The notes beneath the pieces are model-generated. The model was not told the origin of the DNA. It was given only the letters and a program-made list of their open reading frames with translations, and made no database searches. Positions 13,293 through 24,800 of a stretch of DNA of 64,000 nt are shown here, one piece after another. Source of the stretch: Chrysemys picta bellii (taxonomy: Eukaryota; Chordata; Testudines; Emydidae); assembly GCF_011386835.1 (NCBI RefSeq), contig NC_088809.1:4101001-4165000 (forward strand), in the 5' to 3' direction. The position numbers and the translations under genes are program-made. Numbering within the stretch: position 1 is the first letter of the stretch; each line of letters opens with the position of its first letter.

Positions 13293-14198
13293 CATGTTGT
13301 CTAGGTCAGTCAGTTTTAATCTCTAAGAGCACAACCACGGGATGCTGCTTCGGATGCTATGGGCTGTGTTTGGTTCTTGGCACGCACTTTAGGTGCCCTG
13401 GAATGAAAGCTGCTGATTCTTTATCAATAAAAGTCAGTTGGCAGGAGAATACTGGGGTCTTGTCCTCCCTGTAAGAGCAGGTTCTTGGGGCTCAGCTGGT
13501 GGAACTGCATCAGGATATTGGTCTGAATCTCAGCTGTGGGAACAGGCAATGTTCAGCCAGTCCTGCCATCAGATGGGGAGATTCCACAGCCTGGTTTTAG
13601 CCCTGTTTGGCCCCTGGCCATCAGATGAGAGACCAAACAGAATCCTACAGTACAAGATGAAGGTGGGGTACAGGCTTTGTTCACATCAATAGGATTCAAT
13701 GAGAAAAGGTAAGCTCTGGTGCTTGTGCCTTTAAAGAGAGAGAATTAACCAGGGGAGAATGGAACCAAAAGAGACACATTTGACCTGTGTGCTTTCTTTC
13801 TTTAAAATTTGCATGAGTGTGGTAAAAGGTCATCTTAACTGCAGAATCTCTCCTTCGGCTCCTAGCCTGTTGGTTGCTGATTGCAAGAGCCTGTTGCTAA
13901 GCGTTCCAGGAAACGGAATAAAGATGAAGCAAGATAATTGAAAAATGACCCGGAGAGAGAGAGAGAAGCTCAGAGCTAATAGTCTAACTGCAGAGCTGCC
14001 AAATGAGATGAAGATGTTGGAATTTGACTCTTGATGCATTTAATTAGTTCTGACTGAGGGGTGGAGAAGGGGGTGACCATGCCCTGAGCTTCCAGAATAG
14101 ATCCTTGGAAAAAACTGCTTTGGTTTCAAGCTGATTAGTCAGTTTCAATTTCTGCAGATCTTCTTATTCCCACATCTTTGCTTTCTAACAAACATTTA

Positions 14199-14455
14199 GG
14201 CTTGTCTACGCTCAAAACACTGCAGCTGTAGTGCTTCAGTGAAGACACTGCCTATGCTGATGGGCGGGATTCTTCCATCAGTGTAGGTACTCCGTCTCCC
14301 CGCGGGGTGGTAGCTAGGTTGACCTAGTGCTGTCTACACGGGGGGGGGGGGGCGGCGTTAGGTTGGTTTAACTGTGTTGCTCAGAGGTATGGATAATTTT
14401 CACACCTTTGAACAGCGTAGTTATACCGACCTAGTTTCCCAGTGTAGACCAGATC
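14199..14455. mobile_element. Harbinger-like MITE
   Basis: The ends GGCTTGTCTACGCT and AGTGTAGACCAGATC are inverted and flanked by TTA (14196-14198 and 14456-14458). The interior holds a 13-base G run (14340-14352). It belongs to the same family as the copy at about 46704-46965. Confidence 0.65.
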
Positions 14456-14820
14456 TTAATTTCATGTACTTTATACCAAAAGGGAAAGAAGCAAAGCTTG
14501 TATCCTGCACACTCTCTGTGTGTGGTGATTGTGTTAAAAGATCTCATTCCTCAGATTTGTGTTTGCTTACAGCGTGTTAAGGGATTTTGTGTAAGCAATT
14601 AGAAACCACAAACAAACCCAAAGCCCTAAACTCCAGGCAACCTCCAAGGAATCTTTTCTGCCAATCTTTGCTCAGACTTCCTCGGTCAGTTTGGGAAGCA
14701 GCACGCCTTTGGGGTTGGAAAGTGGAGATGAGTGTTGTCTACCAGACTCCTGTCTAAAGGGAAGTTTGGCTTAAGTGAGATCTTCAAATCATGTCTTTAG
14801 CTCTCATCATAATTAGTGAG

Positions 14821-14972
14821 CAGGGCCGGCTGCAGCAAAAAAAAAAAAAAAAAAAAAGCCACGATTGGCGGCGGCAGTTCAGCGGCAGGTCCTTCGCTCC
14901 TAGAGGTGCCGCGCCTCTCCCTTGGCCGCCCCAAGCACCTGCTTGTTAAGCTGGTGCCTGGAGCCGACCCTG
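14821..14972. mobile_element. hAT-type MITE with internal A tract
   Basis: The ends CAGGGCCGGCTGCAGC and GGTGCCTGGAGCCGACCCTG form inverted repeats, flanked by an exact 8-bp duplication TTAGTGAG (14813-14820 and 14973-14980), the hAT signature. An A run of about 21 bases begins near 14838. Confidence 0.8.
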
Positions 14973-15839
14973 TTAGTGAGGAAGGACACTAGTTCACATT
15001 TCATAGTGTTTTGGTCCCCTTGAGGAAACTCAATGCTGGGGGAGGTACAGAGCAACCAAAGGGTCCAGTGAGAGTGGAGGGCTCTCAGGGCTTCACAGAA
15101 TTGGGTCAGTAGGAAGCTTTTGATGCTCAATTCTGAACAAGAGAGTGACATTAACACTGTTATTCAGAAGTTTTTCTTCCAAATCCCTTCTGAAACAGAA
15201 GGGGATTGCTTTGTCACCACTGTAGCCAGTCAGGTATGAGCTCAGAGGGTTGAATGTGGACTTCTAGCTCCCCTTACTTGTCTCTGTGCATGTATCTCAA
15301 ACATTTGATAAGAGCAGAGACTAAAGATTCTATATCTATATACAGAATAAGTGATTTTGCAAGCTCCAGGGCATTTTCCCCTTGTAGTGTGGACATGTTT
15401 CCATTCCCTGATACTCTGAAAGCATCCTGTACCTGCAGTCCTTGTCACCACAATGGGGAACTAGCATTCTCCTAGTATGTTGCAAAATCAAGTAAAACCC
15501 TGAAAAACCTCTTGCCCTGTTTTCTAGTATTTTCAGTAATGGTGTCCCCCCTTACCATTCTTGCATTACCCTGTTTAAGATTCTAAAACCACATTATTTT
15601 CCTCTCTCTGTGGATCAGTTGTCAGGGCCCAGTTTTAATAACTATGTTTTAGAGTGATGTTCATCATCCCAAAACACTTGACAAACTCTGTTCACACAGC
15701 AACAATTGAAATGTGGCCACCTCAGAAGTGTGAGGAGAAGTTTTGGGCAAGAACGTGTGACCAACTGTTAATCTTGTAAAAAATCTTCTGGATCCCCACA
15801 GAACAGACAAGGCCTCTTTTCAACCTGACATCCCAGCAG

Positions 15840-15962
15840 AAAGTTGCACTGGGCTCTACTTCAGAAGGATGGAATTGACTGTAGTGAGATTTGAACCTGT
15901 GGTTCCAGGGAATTTCAATCCTGGTGCTGCAGCCTCTGAACCACCTCTTCCAGCTGGCTAGA
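15840..15962 (-). mobile_element. tRNA-derived SINE head
   Basis: On the minus strand GGTTCAAATCTC resembles a pol III B box, preceded by GGTGGTTCAGAGGCTGC, which could be a decayed A-box side. It does not fold as an intact tRNA. Confidence 0.4.
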
Positions 15963-16599
15963 AGCCTAAAAAGAGGTAATGAATGCAGAGTGCATCTTAT
16001 CTGACATTTTGAATGGCCCTATGGGATTTGTGTTGTCATCAGTTATTGGAATGAGTGTCTCATTCAGTACAAATTGCTGCCGCTGTCTCTGCACTGCTCT
16101 GAGGTTCCATGTAAACTACAGGGCCACAGCGAGTCTCTGCTCACTTGGAATCATTCATGTTGCAGGATCAGTTCTTGCTTTTCCTGTTGTCGGATTAACT
16201 GACTCCACCCTGCATGATAAACTCCCACAGATGGACTCACCCCTCCAGGAGATATATTGTGACTTCCAAGGGTGAAGTCAGGATATCGCTGAAGGTTCTG
16301 ACCTTGTTGCTGATTAATAGCTGTCCAGTTTTTTCTTTTTAATTGGTTCCGAGCTTGTAAAACATGCTGTTTAGGCTTAAAATAGAGAAGATAAAATTGC
16401 TCCCTCATGTGCTGTGGCTTCTCCTGTTTGTAGATGCTGTCTGGAGTTGTGGGCCTTGGACAGCTCAGGCTTTGCAGGACCAGATTTCCTCAGCTTTGCA
16501 CCTGGCCCTCCATGTATTTTCAAACGTTGAGCCTTTGCCCGGGCTGCACCAAGGTCTCTGCAGTGGCTCAGCTTCCATCTGGTACCCACCAAATGCTTT

Positions 16600-16975
16600 T
16601 CTCAGTCATTGAATGGACCCTGGTTCGCGTTGTATGTATCTGTCATAAACCTCTTCACCCCATGGACCTTGTCTCTGGTCCCCTTGTCTGCTCATGTAGC
16701 ACTGGCTTCCTCTCTCTCCCATCAGTACAGCTGTGGCATCCTTTTTGCAAGAGCCTTTTTCTCTATAACTCCATCTTGTTCAGTCTCCTACTATCTGTCT
16801 GCCTCATCAATTCTCCATCTCCTTTCAGAGCTCAGCTGAAAACAGCTCTACTCCATTGTCCTATGCCGCTCCCTTTCTAGGTAATTGTAGTTAATTCTGT
16901 AAAGAGTTTTAGGGGAGCGTTTTATGAGACATGCTGTCTACAAAATAAATGATGAATCTAGTCCCTTGTGTACAT
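16600..16975 (+). mobile_element. L2-like LINE 3' remnant
   Basis: One frame reads SPFRAQLKTALLHCPMPLPF, which resembles the C-terminal SFKSxLKTHLF tail of L2-type ORF2 proteins, and is followed by an AT-rich tail. It is old and degenerate. Confidence 0.4.
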
Positions 16976-17234
16976 GCATTCGCTGTTCAGGTGTAAACAT
17001 TAAATCTAGACTGTATTTGACGTTAATCTGGACTGGTTTCTTAACATATGGCTTTGATTAATTGCTATTGCTAGACGTATGGTGATATTTTCATATTTAG
17101 ACATCATTGACTTGTCTTTTGTCAGCTTTGAGTCTCTGGGCTCCAGCCTCTTTGGAAAAGGGATTGAGTTTTGCTTTTGGACACAGGATGAAAAAGAAAA
17201 GGGAAGTCGTTTTGCATGCAGCTTTCTGAAATAA

Positions 17235-17890
17235 TCAGTGTATGTATAGATTGTAAGGCAGAAAGGACCATTGTGATAATCAAAGGCCAGTGGTTCTCAA
17301 GCAGGGGTACGTGTAACTCTGGGGCTATGTGGAGGTCTTCCAGGGGGTACATCAACTCATCTAGATATTTGCCTAGTTTTACAGCAGGCTACATAAAAAG
17401 CACTAGCGAAGTCAGTACAAACTAAAATTTCACACAGACAGTGACATGTTTATACTGCTCTATATACTATACACTGAAATGTAAGTACAATATTTATATT
17501 CCAAATGATTTATTTTATAATAATATGGTAAAAATGAGGAAGTCGCAATTTTTCAGTGCTGTGAGACTTGTGTATTTTTTTATGTCTTATTTTGTAAGCA
17601 AGTCGCTTTTAAGCGAGGTGAAACTTGGGGGTACGTAAGACAAATCAGATTCCTGAAAGGGGTCCAGTAGTCTGGAAAGGTTGAGAGCCACTGATCTAGG
17701 CTGACCTCCTACATAACACAGGCCATAGGACTTCCCTGAACTAATTCTTGTTTTAACTAAAGCCCATCTTTTGGAAAAAATCCAGTCCTTTTATTTAAAA
17801 TTTGCCAGTGATGGTGAATCTATCATGGCCCTAGGCAAGCTGTTCCAGTGGTTAATTCCCTCATTCGTAAGAATTTGCAGCTTGTTGGGC
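17235..17890 (-). mobile_element. CR1 LINE fragment split by a hAT element
   Basis: The plus strand reads the reverse of a CR1 3' end: TTGTAAGGCAGAAAGGACCA, then, after an insertion, GCTGACCTCCTACATAACAC, GCCAGTGATGGTGAATCTA and TGTTCCAGTGGTTAATT. The gap between the parts is filled by the element at 17288-17693. Confidence 0.75.
17288..17693. mobile_element. Non-autonomous hAT element nested in CR1
   Basis: It begins CAGTGGTTCTCAAGC and ends GGTTGAGAGCCACTG, inverted repeats of the Charlie/hAT kind. The flanks ATCAAAGGC and ATCTAGGC are a decayed target duplication. The interior is AT-rich with no usable ORF. Confidence 0.75.
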
Positions 17891-18584
17891 TTTATTCAGA
17901 CCATTCGACTCTAAGGTGCAGATTTCTCCCATTATTTTCCATGGCCCACCATTGCTGCCCTGCTGACTCCTCTGAGAAGTGGGGAAGGAGGCGGAGATAT
18001 GGGAAAGGAAAGCATTTTCCAGGCAGTCTTGGCCCATGAAGTCATCCATCATGCTTCCTGGTTAGCGGTTAGCCTGACAAGGATTCGTCTACACGGGAAC
18101 TCGCAGCAGCACTGACCACCACTGTCACTGGGGTTCAGTTGTGGTTGCAACGTCCATTAACGGCAAGAGAATTTGAGGCCCAGAGTCAGCTCTGCAAAGG
18201 GCGTCCTTTACAGCTCCGCCTGAAGCTATTTCAGTGGTGAGATGTTTATGGAAACGGATTTTAATGGCTCAGAAAAAGAATTCCCCAGCCCATGCGCACT
18301 CTGCGTATTTGAACAAATTGAGCAGCCGTGGCCCTGTGTGTTACTGTAAACATCTCCAGGAGCACAGAGAGGATCAGCTGGGATGGTAGTGCTACCAGTT
18401 GAGGGTCCAGAGCTCACCAGAGAGTGCTTAAGAACAGATGGATTTGGTAAATTCTCTGTATGCTTTGGCCAGGGTGTGTTAAGGAGTAAATCACTTGTAT
18501 CATTTAACCCCTTGGAACATTGAAAATGACATATTTTCTGTCCCTCCTTGCCATTGTAGAGTTGCTCCAGTGTGCTTGGGCTGT

Positions 18585-18815
18585 GGGAGGAAGGATGGGG
18601 ATTCAGACAGCTGAGTTCTCTATTCCTAGCTCTGTCACTGACTCACCATGTGGCGTTTGGAGGCAGTGTGTCCCTTGTCTGTTCCTGACTTGGCTAACCT
18701 GGAAAATGAGAACAACAGCTGACTCTCAAAGGGGCTGTGAGGTTTAATTCTTTCATCTATACAAGTGCTTTGAGATCCTCAAGATGGAAGGTGCTTGTTG
18801 CATATTATTGTAGGA
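18585..18815 (+). mobile_element. MIR-like SINE with L2-like tail
   Basis: AGCTCTGTCACTGACTCACC, then GTGAGGTTTAATTCTTTCAT and GTGCTTTGAGATCCTCAAG follow the MIR order, ending in the tail shared with L2-type LINEs. Confidence 0.7.
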
Positions 18816-20914
18816 GTGCTGGGGCTCCACAAGTCCGTGCCTGTTTGATACCAGAGGGTTGCTCAGGAGCGCTGGTTTTGCATGTTCGGGCAGTTTTTAA
18901 TTTTTGATAGTTCTGCAATATTTTCTGACTGCATTTTAGCATCCCCTTCACATTGTACATTTGTAGACAGCATTTGCACACAAGGCAGGCTACTGTCATG
19001 GAGGTTTGGTCCTGTGGAATAACTTCCATGCTGGTTGTCTGAATGTCCTGGAAAGATCCCTCAACCCCTGCTGCTGCTGGGAAGCTCCAGGGAACATCCC
19101 TGACTTCCTAGCCAGCCTTGGATTCATTAAAGGACTACCACGCATGGCATTGCTTTCTCCCTGAGAGCTTTTCTGATCTGATTGTTTAAAGTTCTCTTTC
19201 TGGATTGGCTGCTAAAAACGAAAACAAACCCACAGTAATACCTCATTGTGTGCACTGAAAACAATCCCAGCTTCCCTGTGGATTTTGGAGGCCTTTGTGT
19301 TTGGTGGGAGCCCTGGTGAAAGCTCATGCTTAAAACATTTTTGTTTGTTTCTTAATGACTTGGGCTTGTGAGGCCTGGACCCAGAGATAGCTATCTGTGC
19401 TGGATGCTGGCCGCCTGCAAGCCTCTGGCAGCCGCAAAAGCAGACTTTGCAGATCGGAAACCCATGCAGCAATGGAAGGTCATTTTGGCAGCTGGCCTAT
19501 TAAGAATGACAGATGAGACTTGAGACCTTGGGAGACTTTTACTCTATATTCGGCATCCCAAATCACCACCCCACCCCTACCCTTTCCTATGAACATATGG
19601 AAAAATATCCCTTCCCCATAGAGAGATGGATAAATTATTATTTTTTCTTATTACCTTTGTGTTTATATAGCTGTTTCTTACTCCAAACTAGTCATTTGGG
19701 GGCATAACTTATAGGGCCCACGTTTGATGCCCTTTCCCATCTGTCTTGTATTTCTTTCCCCTGTATCCTCTCCTCCCACCAGCTAAACACGCTCTGTTCT
19801 TGCTGCTTTTTATTTCCCTGTGCTGTGTGGCTTTTTGCTTTCCCAGCTTCTGATAGGGAAACAATAGAGAGGTTACAGCCACGTTCAAATGCGAAATATA
19901 TCCCACAGCCCCGTATCATTAACTGGTGAATGTTAATCCTCTTTGTTCATATGGATCAGAGCATTTCACAAGGGTGCTGGTGGAAAAGGGCCTATCTAAC
20001 AGTCCTGGAGACTGAAGTTCCTCTTTATCCCCAGAACAGGTGCTGCTGGGGCAACCACATGCAAGCTTCCCTGGCAATGTGTCTCTCTCCTGCAGCTGTC
20101 CCGTCTCTAGAGGTGGGGGAGAGAATTCAGTCCTTGTTTTGCTTCAGTCTTTGATCTCTGCCAACACTGCCAACAAAGATACCAATCAATGGCAATTGTA
20201 GTGGTGGTTCTTGTGATACAGCCAGCTTTCCACTGGGAACCACCAAACAGCCATTGGATGAGAATGTGAGTTGGCCACCATTGCCCTGAGCAAAATTTGA
20301 ACCAATGACTGGGATGTAAAAGGCTCCACGTTCCACTGACCTGCACCATCTGCAATATTATTTATTCTCTTTGTTCCCAGCAGTGCCCATAATGTGCTAG
20401 GCTCTGCACAAACAAAGGAGGGGCCGTTCCCAAAGAGCTAAACAACCCTCCCCCCAAAAATTGTAATTCAGTGGGAGGAATTGGCCGTCATTAACTCGTG
20501 ACAGCTGTTGCTGCCTGGTTCAGCTAGCACGGTCTTTTGGAAACATCTGCTGTTTGCCCGCTTACTACCAGAGCCACTCAAACTGCGCAGGTGTGTGTGT
20601 GCCATGGTCGGTGCCTTCTTTCCACTCACTTCTTTCCCCTTTCTAGGGAGAAGAATTTGTGTCCCCCATTGTAGCTTGACTCCTTTTCCATGCCAGTGTT
20701 CTGGAGCTGCAGGTGTGCCGAGCTGAGAGCTGGCCATGCAGAAAAGCAAAGTGTACTCTCCCTGGGGGATGGGAACGAGTGATGAACTGAGAGTAGAGTA
20801 GGAAGTTGTGAGCAGCTAATGGCTCCACCATGAAACATGTTCAGGACTGACACCCAAGCCCGTAATTTATACTCAAATACCACATTTCCTCTGCTGACCT
20901 TCAGTTTTCATCTT

Positions 20915-21238
20915 TCAGAGGGGTAGCCGTGTTAGTCTGAATCTGTAAAAAGCAACACAGGGTCCTGTGGCTCCTTTAAGACTAACAGAAGTATTGAGAG
21001 CATAAGCTTTCGTGGGTAAGAACCTCACTTCTTCAGATGCAAGTAATGGAAATCTCCAGAGGCAGGTATAAATCAGTATGGAGATAACGAGGTTAGTTCA
21101 GTATGAACTCCATACTGATTTATACCTGCCTCTGGAAATTTCCATTACTTGCATCTGAAGCATTGAGGTTCTTACCCACGAAAGCTTATGCTCCCAATAC
21201 TTCTGTTAGTCTTAAAGGTGCCACAGGACCCTCTGTTG
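20915..21238. mobile_element. Penelope-like fold-back element
   Basis: A long inverted repeat: the left arm begins TCAGAGGGGTAGCCGTG and runs to TCAGTATGGAG, and the right arm mirrors it from CTCCATACTGA, with a loop of about 24 nt. Only the left end carries the terminal GGGGTAGCCGTGTTAGTCTG stretch. An exact 13-bp duplication CAGTTTTCATCTT flanks it (20902-20914 and 21239-21251). The sequence is that of vertebrate Penelope-like 3' ends as I know them. Confidence 0.75.
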
Positions 21239-21517
21239 CAGTTTTCATCTTGTGAGGAGAGTCTCATCATCGTGACTCGTTTATTGCTGTTGGGTTAGCA
21301 AAGGCTGCTTTAAACGCTCACGCTGAGTGTGGTGGAAATGCAAACTTCAAGCACCATCCAAGTTTGAGGTTTTGACCCAAGTTGCTTTTCTGAGGTGATT
21401 TATTTGTTTAGGAAAATTGTATTTTAATGACCAAATGAAGCCCAGAGGACTGAAATATCGCGGTGTCTTTTGACTGGACTTGGGTGGAAATCTGGAAATC
21501 TGACTTGACACATTTAT

Positions 21518-21812
21518 TCTTCTTCGAGTGCTTGCTCATATCCATTCCATTAGGTGTGTGCGCGCCGCGTGCACGATTGTGCACGCGGCGCGCACACACC
21601 TAATGGAATGGATATGAGCAACACATCTCGAAGAACAACAGTTACAACGGTGAGTAACCGTCTTTTCTTCTTCGAGTGCTTGCTCATATCCATTCCATTA
21701 GGTGTGTGCGCGCCGCGTGCACGATCGTGCACGCGGCGCGCACACACCTAATGGAATGGATATGAGCAACACATCTCGAAGAACAACAGTTACAACGGTG
21801 AGTAACCGTCTT
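21518..21812. repeat. Tandem pair of 148-bp palindromic units
   Basis: Two nearly identical units with a 148-bp period. Each holds arms beginning TTGCTCATATCCATTCCATT that fold back on GTGCACGATC/GTGCAC. In the second unit the centre CGTGCACGATCGTGCACG is a perfect palindrome with 45-bp arms and no loop. Each unit ends with GTTACAACGGTGAGTAACCG, itself containing a short inverted repeat (GGTTACTC/GAGTAACC type). I know the unit from turtle genomes but cannot name it. Confidence 0.8.
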
Positions 21813-21962
21813 TTTTTCCCCTTCCCATGTACTGCCCTGTCTCTAGTTATGCCCATGCCAATGTTAAATTGTGGTAGTGACAACATCACAGAAAACATGG
21901 GATAATAGTTCAAGCTAGAGACTCAGAATCTCTGATACTTTCCTCATCTTACTTGTTTTAAA

Positions 21963-21965
<3 letters not shown>

Positions 21966-21991
<26 letters not shown>
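21966..21991 (+). repeat. Poly(T) tract
   Basis: An uninterrupted run of about 26 T just before a MIR-like SINE; it could be the reverse-strand tail of a lost retroposon. Confidence 0.8.
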
Positions 21992-21997
<6 letters not shown>

Positions 21998-21999
21998 GT

Positions 22000-22240
22000 G
22001 GTCAGGTGGGTAAAGCAGGGTGACTTAGGGACCACATAGCTTCTGTCTCCAACTTTGCCACTGACTTGCTGTGTGACATTCACAGTCACTGCATCCGTAT
22101 ACCTCAGTTTACCCGTCTGTGAAGAGGGAATGCTTAATTAGTTCACAGAAGGGTTGTGATGCTTAAACAAGGGAGTGTAAAACATCGTGAGATCTTTGGG
22201 TAAAAGGCACAATATAAATGCAAAACATTATTATTAAGCT
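22000..22240 (+). mobile_element. MIR-like SINE with L2-like tail
   Basis: The order is CAACTTTGCCACTGACTTGC, TACCTCAGTTTACCCGTCTG, GGGTTGTGATGCTTAAAC, then GTGAGATCTTTGGGTAAAAG and an ATTATTATT end. Confidence 0.75.
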
Positions 22241-22914
22241 TGTCAAATCTGATTGTGATGGAAGAATGCCCGTCCTAGAAATGTACAGTCTGTAGTGAAG
22301 TGTGTATTCTAGTATGTGGATACGTGATTTATTTACCCAGTTTTAAAAGTTCTTCTTTCTTTCTGTTCTCCAGTCTCTGACTCTCACCCACTATTTGGAG
22401 AGCTTTGCTTAGCTCATGTGGATTAGCGAGTGCAGCTGAGCTCTGTGGTGCCTTTTTGTCTCCACAATGTATGGACACTCTCTGAGGGCAACCAAATTAA
22501 TAGGCCCATCATAGGTTCTCCCATAAACTTTTCATTGACCAAATTATCATCCATACACTTAGAAGATTAGTAAGGTGTAAAGTTGCTGAATAATCTTACA
22601 CTGTATATATAACTTCTTGCTTTCCTCATGTACCGTGGAATCAGTAAATCTATTGCTTCTGGAACATGCAGCCATTCTAGGTTTCATGGACCATGCAGCA
22701 AGCGGAAATTCCTAGGAACTGGTAGGAAACAGGTGCAGCCTGCTGGTATTTGCAGCACGAACAAAATCATGTTTTTTTCCTAAGTAGAGTCTGAATTGAC
22801 GTCTTTGATCAATTACATTGGTGTAAACATGTAACTTTTCTTTTCAATCCATGCCCAAGACAAAGCCCAGTGACTCTTTGTCCACCTCTCTGTCTGTGTT
22901 TGAAGCACAGGTCT

Positions 22915-23200
22915 GTATTGCTGATATTGTTTTGTATTATAGTAGGGTCTTCTACGCAGACCCTGAGATCATGCCCCGTAGTGACTACACAAACACTTAG
23001 TGGAACAGTCCCTGCCCTGAGGAACTTATCTAAATAGACAAGAGAGACAAAGGATGGAAGAAAGGAAAGATTATCCCCATTTTATAGAGCAGGACCTCAG
23101 ATGGAGTGTGATTTGCCTAGAGTCTCTCTGGACATCTCTGGCAGAGCCAGAGATTGAACCCAGGGTGCCTGGGTCCTAGTCCAGTGTCTTGACTCTAGGA
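22915..23200 (-). mobile_element. MIR-related SINE
   Basis: On the plus strand it reads GTCCCTGCCCTGAGGAACTT, then CCCCATTTTATAGAGCAGG, GATTTGCCTAGAGTC and AGATTGAACCCAGGGTGCC, the reverse order of a turtle MIR-type SINE. Confidence 0.7.
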
Positions 23201-23399
23201 AAAGGCTGACCCATCACTATCAAATGGCTGTTGGATGTGACCTGTGTGAAATGATCCCCATAGGTCGGAGTTGGCGGGGCAGCATGAGGGAAGCTTGCAT
23301 TGGTGCTGCCTGCACTGTACTTGTTCTGGGTACAGCACCTTTCACCAGCCCTGAATTCTCTTTACAAGTTGAAAACGTAAAACAAACCAGGCCTCCTTT

Positions 23400-23599
23400 C
23401 AGAGGGGTAGCCGTGTTAGTCTGAATCTGTAAAAAGCAACAAAGGGTCCTGTGGCACCTTTAAGACTAACAGAAGTATTGAGAGCATAAGCTTTCGTGGG
23501 TAAGAACCTCACTTCTTGCATCTGAAGAAGTGAGGTTCTTACCCACGAAAGCTTATGCTCCCAACACTTCTGTTAGTCTTAAAGGTGCCACAGGACCCT
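23400..23599. mobile_element. Penelope-like fold-back element, best ribozyme-like copy
   Basis: Arms of about 75 bp meet at a 7-nt loop (GCATCTG, near 23519-23525), with roughly 43 extra bases at the left end only. An exact 12-bp duplication CAGGCCTCCTTT flanks it (23388-23399 and 23600-23611). The right arm holds CTGAAGA (23522-23528), a hairpin (23530-23546) and GAAA (23547-23550), the order of a hammerhead ribozyme core. Confidence 0.78.
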
Positions 23600-24069
23600 C
23601 AGGCCTCCTTTGCCCTCCATTTTTAGCCCTGAGGCTTTCACTCTCTGTAGATCATGTGAACCACTGTTCAGTCGCTCCAAGCTCTGCTCAACAAATTGGA
23701 TGTTTCCATGTCAGCCGTGGGCTGTAGGAACTCCAGTCTGTCAGCCTGTGCAATTTGTATCCTGCAAAAAGGAGGCAGCTCATGCTCGCGCTCTGGAGCG
23801 TCTGCCAGAGCCTGGTGGCCATGCACTGCTCTGCCCTCAAATACAGTGCTCTGATTGGCTTGGTTGTTAGTGCAGGAAATTGTAAAGCGAGGTAATTGGG
23901 GTGGGTTAATTGGCAATGTAAATGGCCTGTACTGCTGCCTGGTGGGGGGAGGGGAGCAGGGTAACAGGAGGTCAGGATGGAACCATGCGGTGGTTGAGGA
24001 TGGAGTGTTAATGGGATTAGGTATGCTGGAAGAGAGAAAGATATTTGAATCTGGCTCTAGCTAGAATGA

Positions 24070-24580
24070 ACCTAGTTTACACTAAAAAGAACAGGAGTCC
24101 TTGTGGCACCTTAGAAACTAACACATTTATTTGAGCATAAGCTTTCGTGGGCTACAGCCCACTTCTTCGGAGGCATAGAATGGAACATCTAGTAAGGAGA
24201 TATATACACATACAGAGAACGTGAAAAGGTGGGGGTTGCCCTGCCCACTCTAAGAGGCTAATTAATTAAGATGAGCTATTATCAGCAGGAGAAAAAAAAC
24301 GTTTGTAGTGATAATCAAGAGGGCCCATTTCAGGCAGTTTGACAAGAAGGTGTGAGGATACTTAACATGGGGAAATAGATTCAATGTGTGTAATAGTTTA
24401 CACTGGGATTCCTGCCACCCATGTAGTTGCATTGGTAGATACTCCAAGTATAGACAGGGTTTACGTGAGGGCAGCGTGATTTGCACCAGGCAGCATTCCA
24501 AATTGGGATGAGCTGCACCAGTGTAACTCACATCTATCCTAAGGATGTGCAGTGTTTGAAATCACAGCGTGGACAAGGCC
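24070..24580. mobile_element. Harbinger-like MITE interrupted by a Penelope-like insert
   Basis: The outer ends ACCTAGTTTACACT and GCGTGGACAAGGCC are imperfect inverted repeats with TGA on both sides (24067-24069 and 24581-24583). The insert at 24084-24393 splits it. Confidence 0.5.
24084..24393 (-). mobile_element. Penelope-like element 3' part, longest copy
   Basis: The minus strand carries the family core (CCCACGAAAGC, GGTGCCACAAGGACTCC) and extends further upstream than other copies, with one frame reading PHVKYPHTFLSNCLKWALLI. I recall this stretch as lying between the GIY-YIG endonuclease end of vertebrate Penelope-like ORFs and the 3' terminus. An exact 11-bp duplication TAGTTTACACT flanks it (24073-24083 and 24394-24404). 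Confidence 0.7.
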
Positions 24581-24723
24581 TGAGTCGGTGAGCTGAATGA
24601 TTTTTGGCAATGGGATGATTTAAAAAGAGAATTTTAGGCGGAACATCAAAGGAAATGACTTGACAGTGAGATTGTGGTGGAAGGATGGAAGATGACTGAG
24701 ATTGTGGTGGTCCAAGGCTTGTC

Positions 24724-24800
24724 ACTTGAGGACATTTAAAACTAGACTGGACAAACCACTAAAAAAGGTATAGGGAACAACCCTGCACTAGCTCAGGAGA
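24724..24800 (+). mobile_element. CR1 LINE short fragment
   Basis: ACTAGACTGGACAAACCACT, followed by GGGAACAACCCTGCACTAG, matches the CR1 3' region. Confidence 0.6.

Noticed and set aside
21518..21812. CRISPR-like direct repeats
   Set aside because: Only two units, no unique spacers, and the genome is vertebrate.
21550..21913. Four small ORFs sharing MCARRVHDRARGAHTPNG on both strands
   Set aside because: They are the same palindromic repeat read in each direction, not genes.
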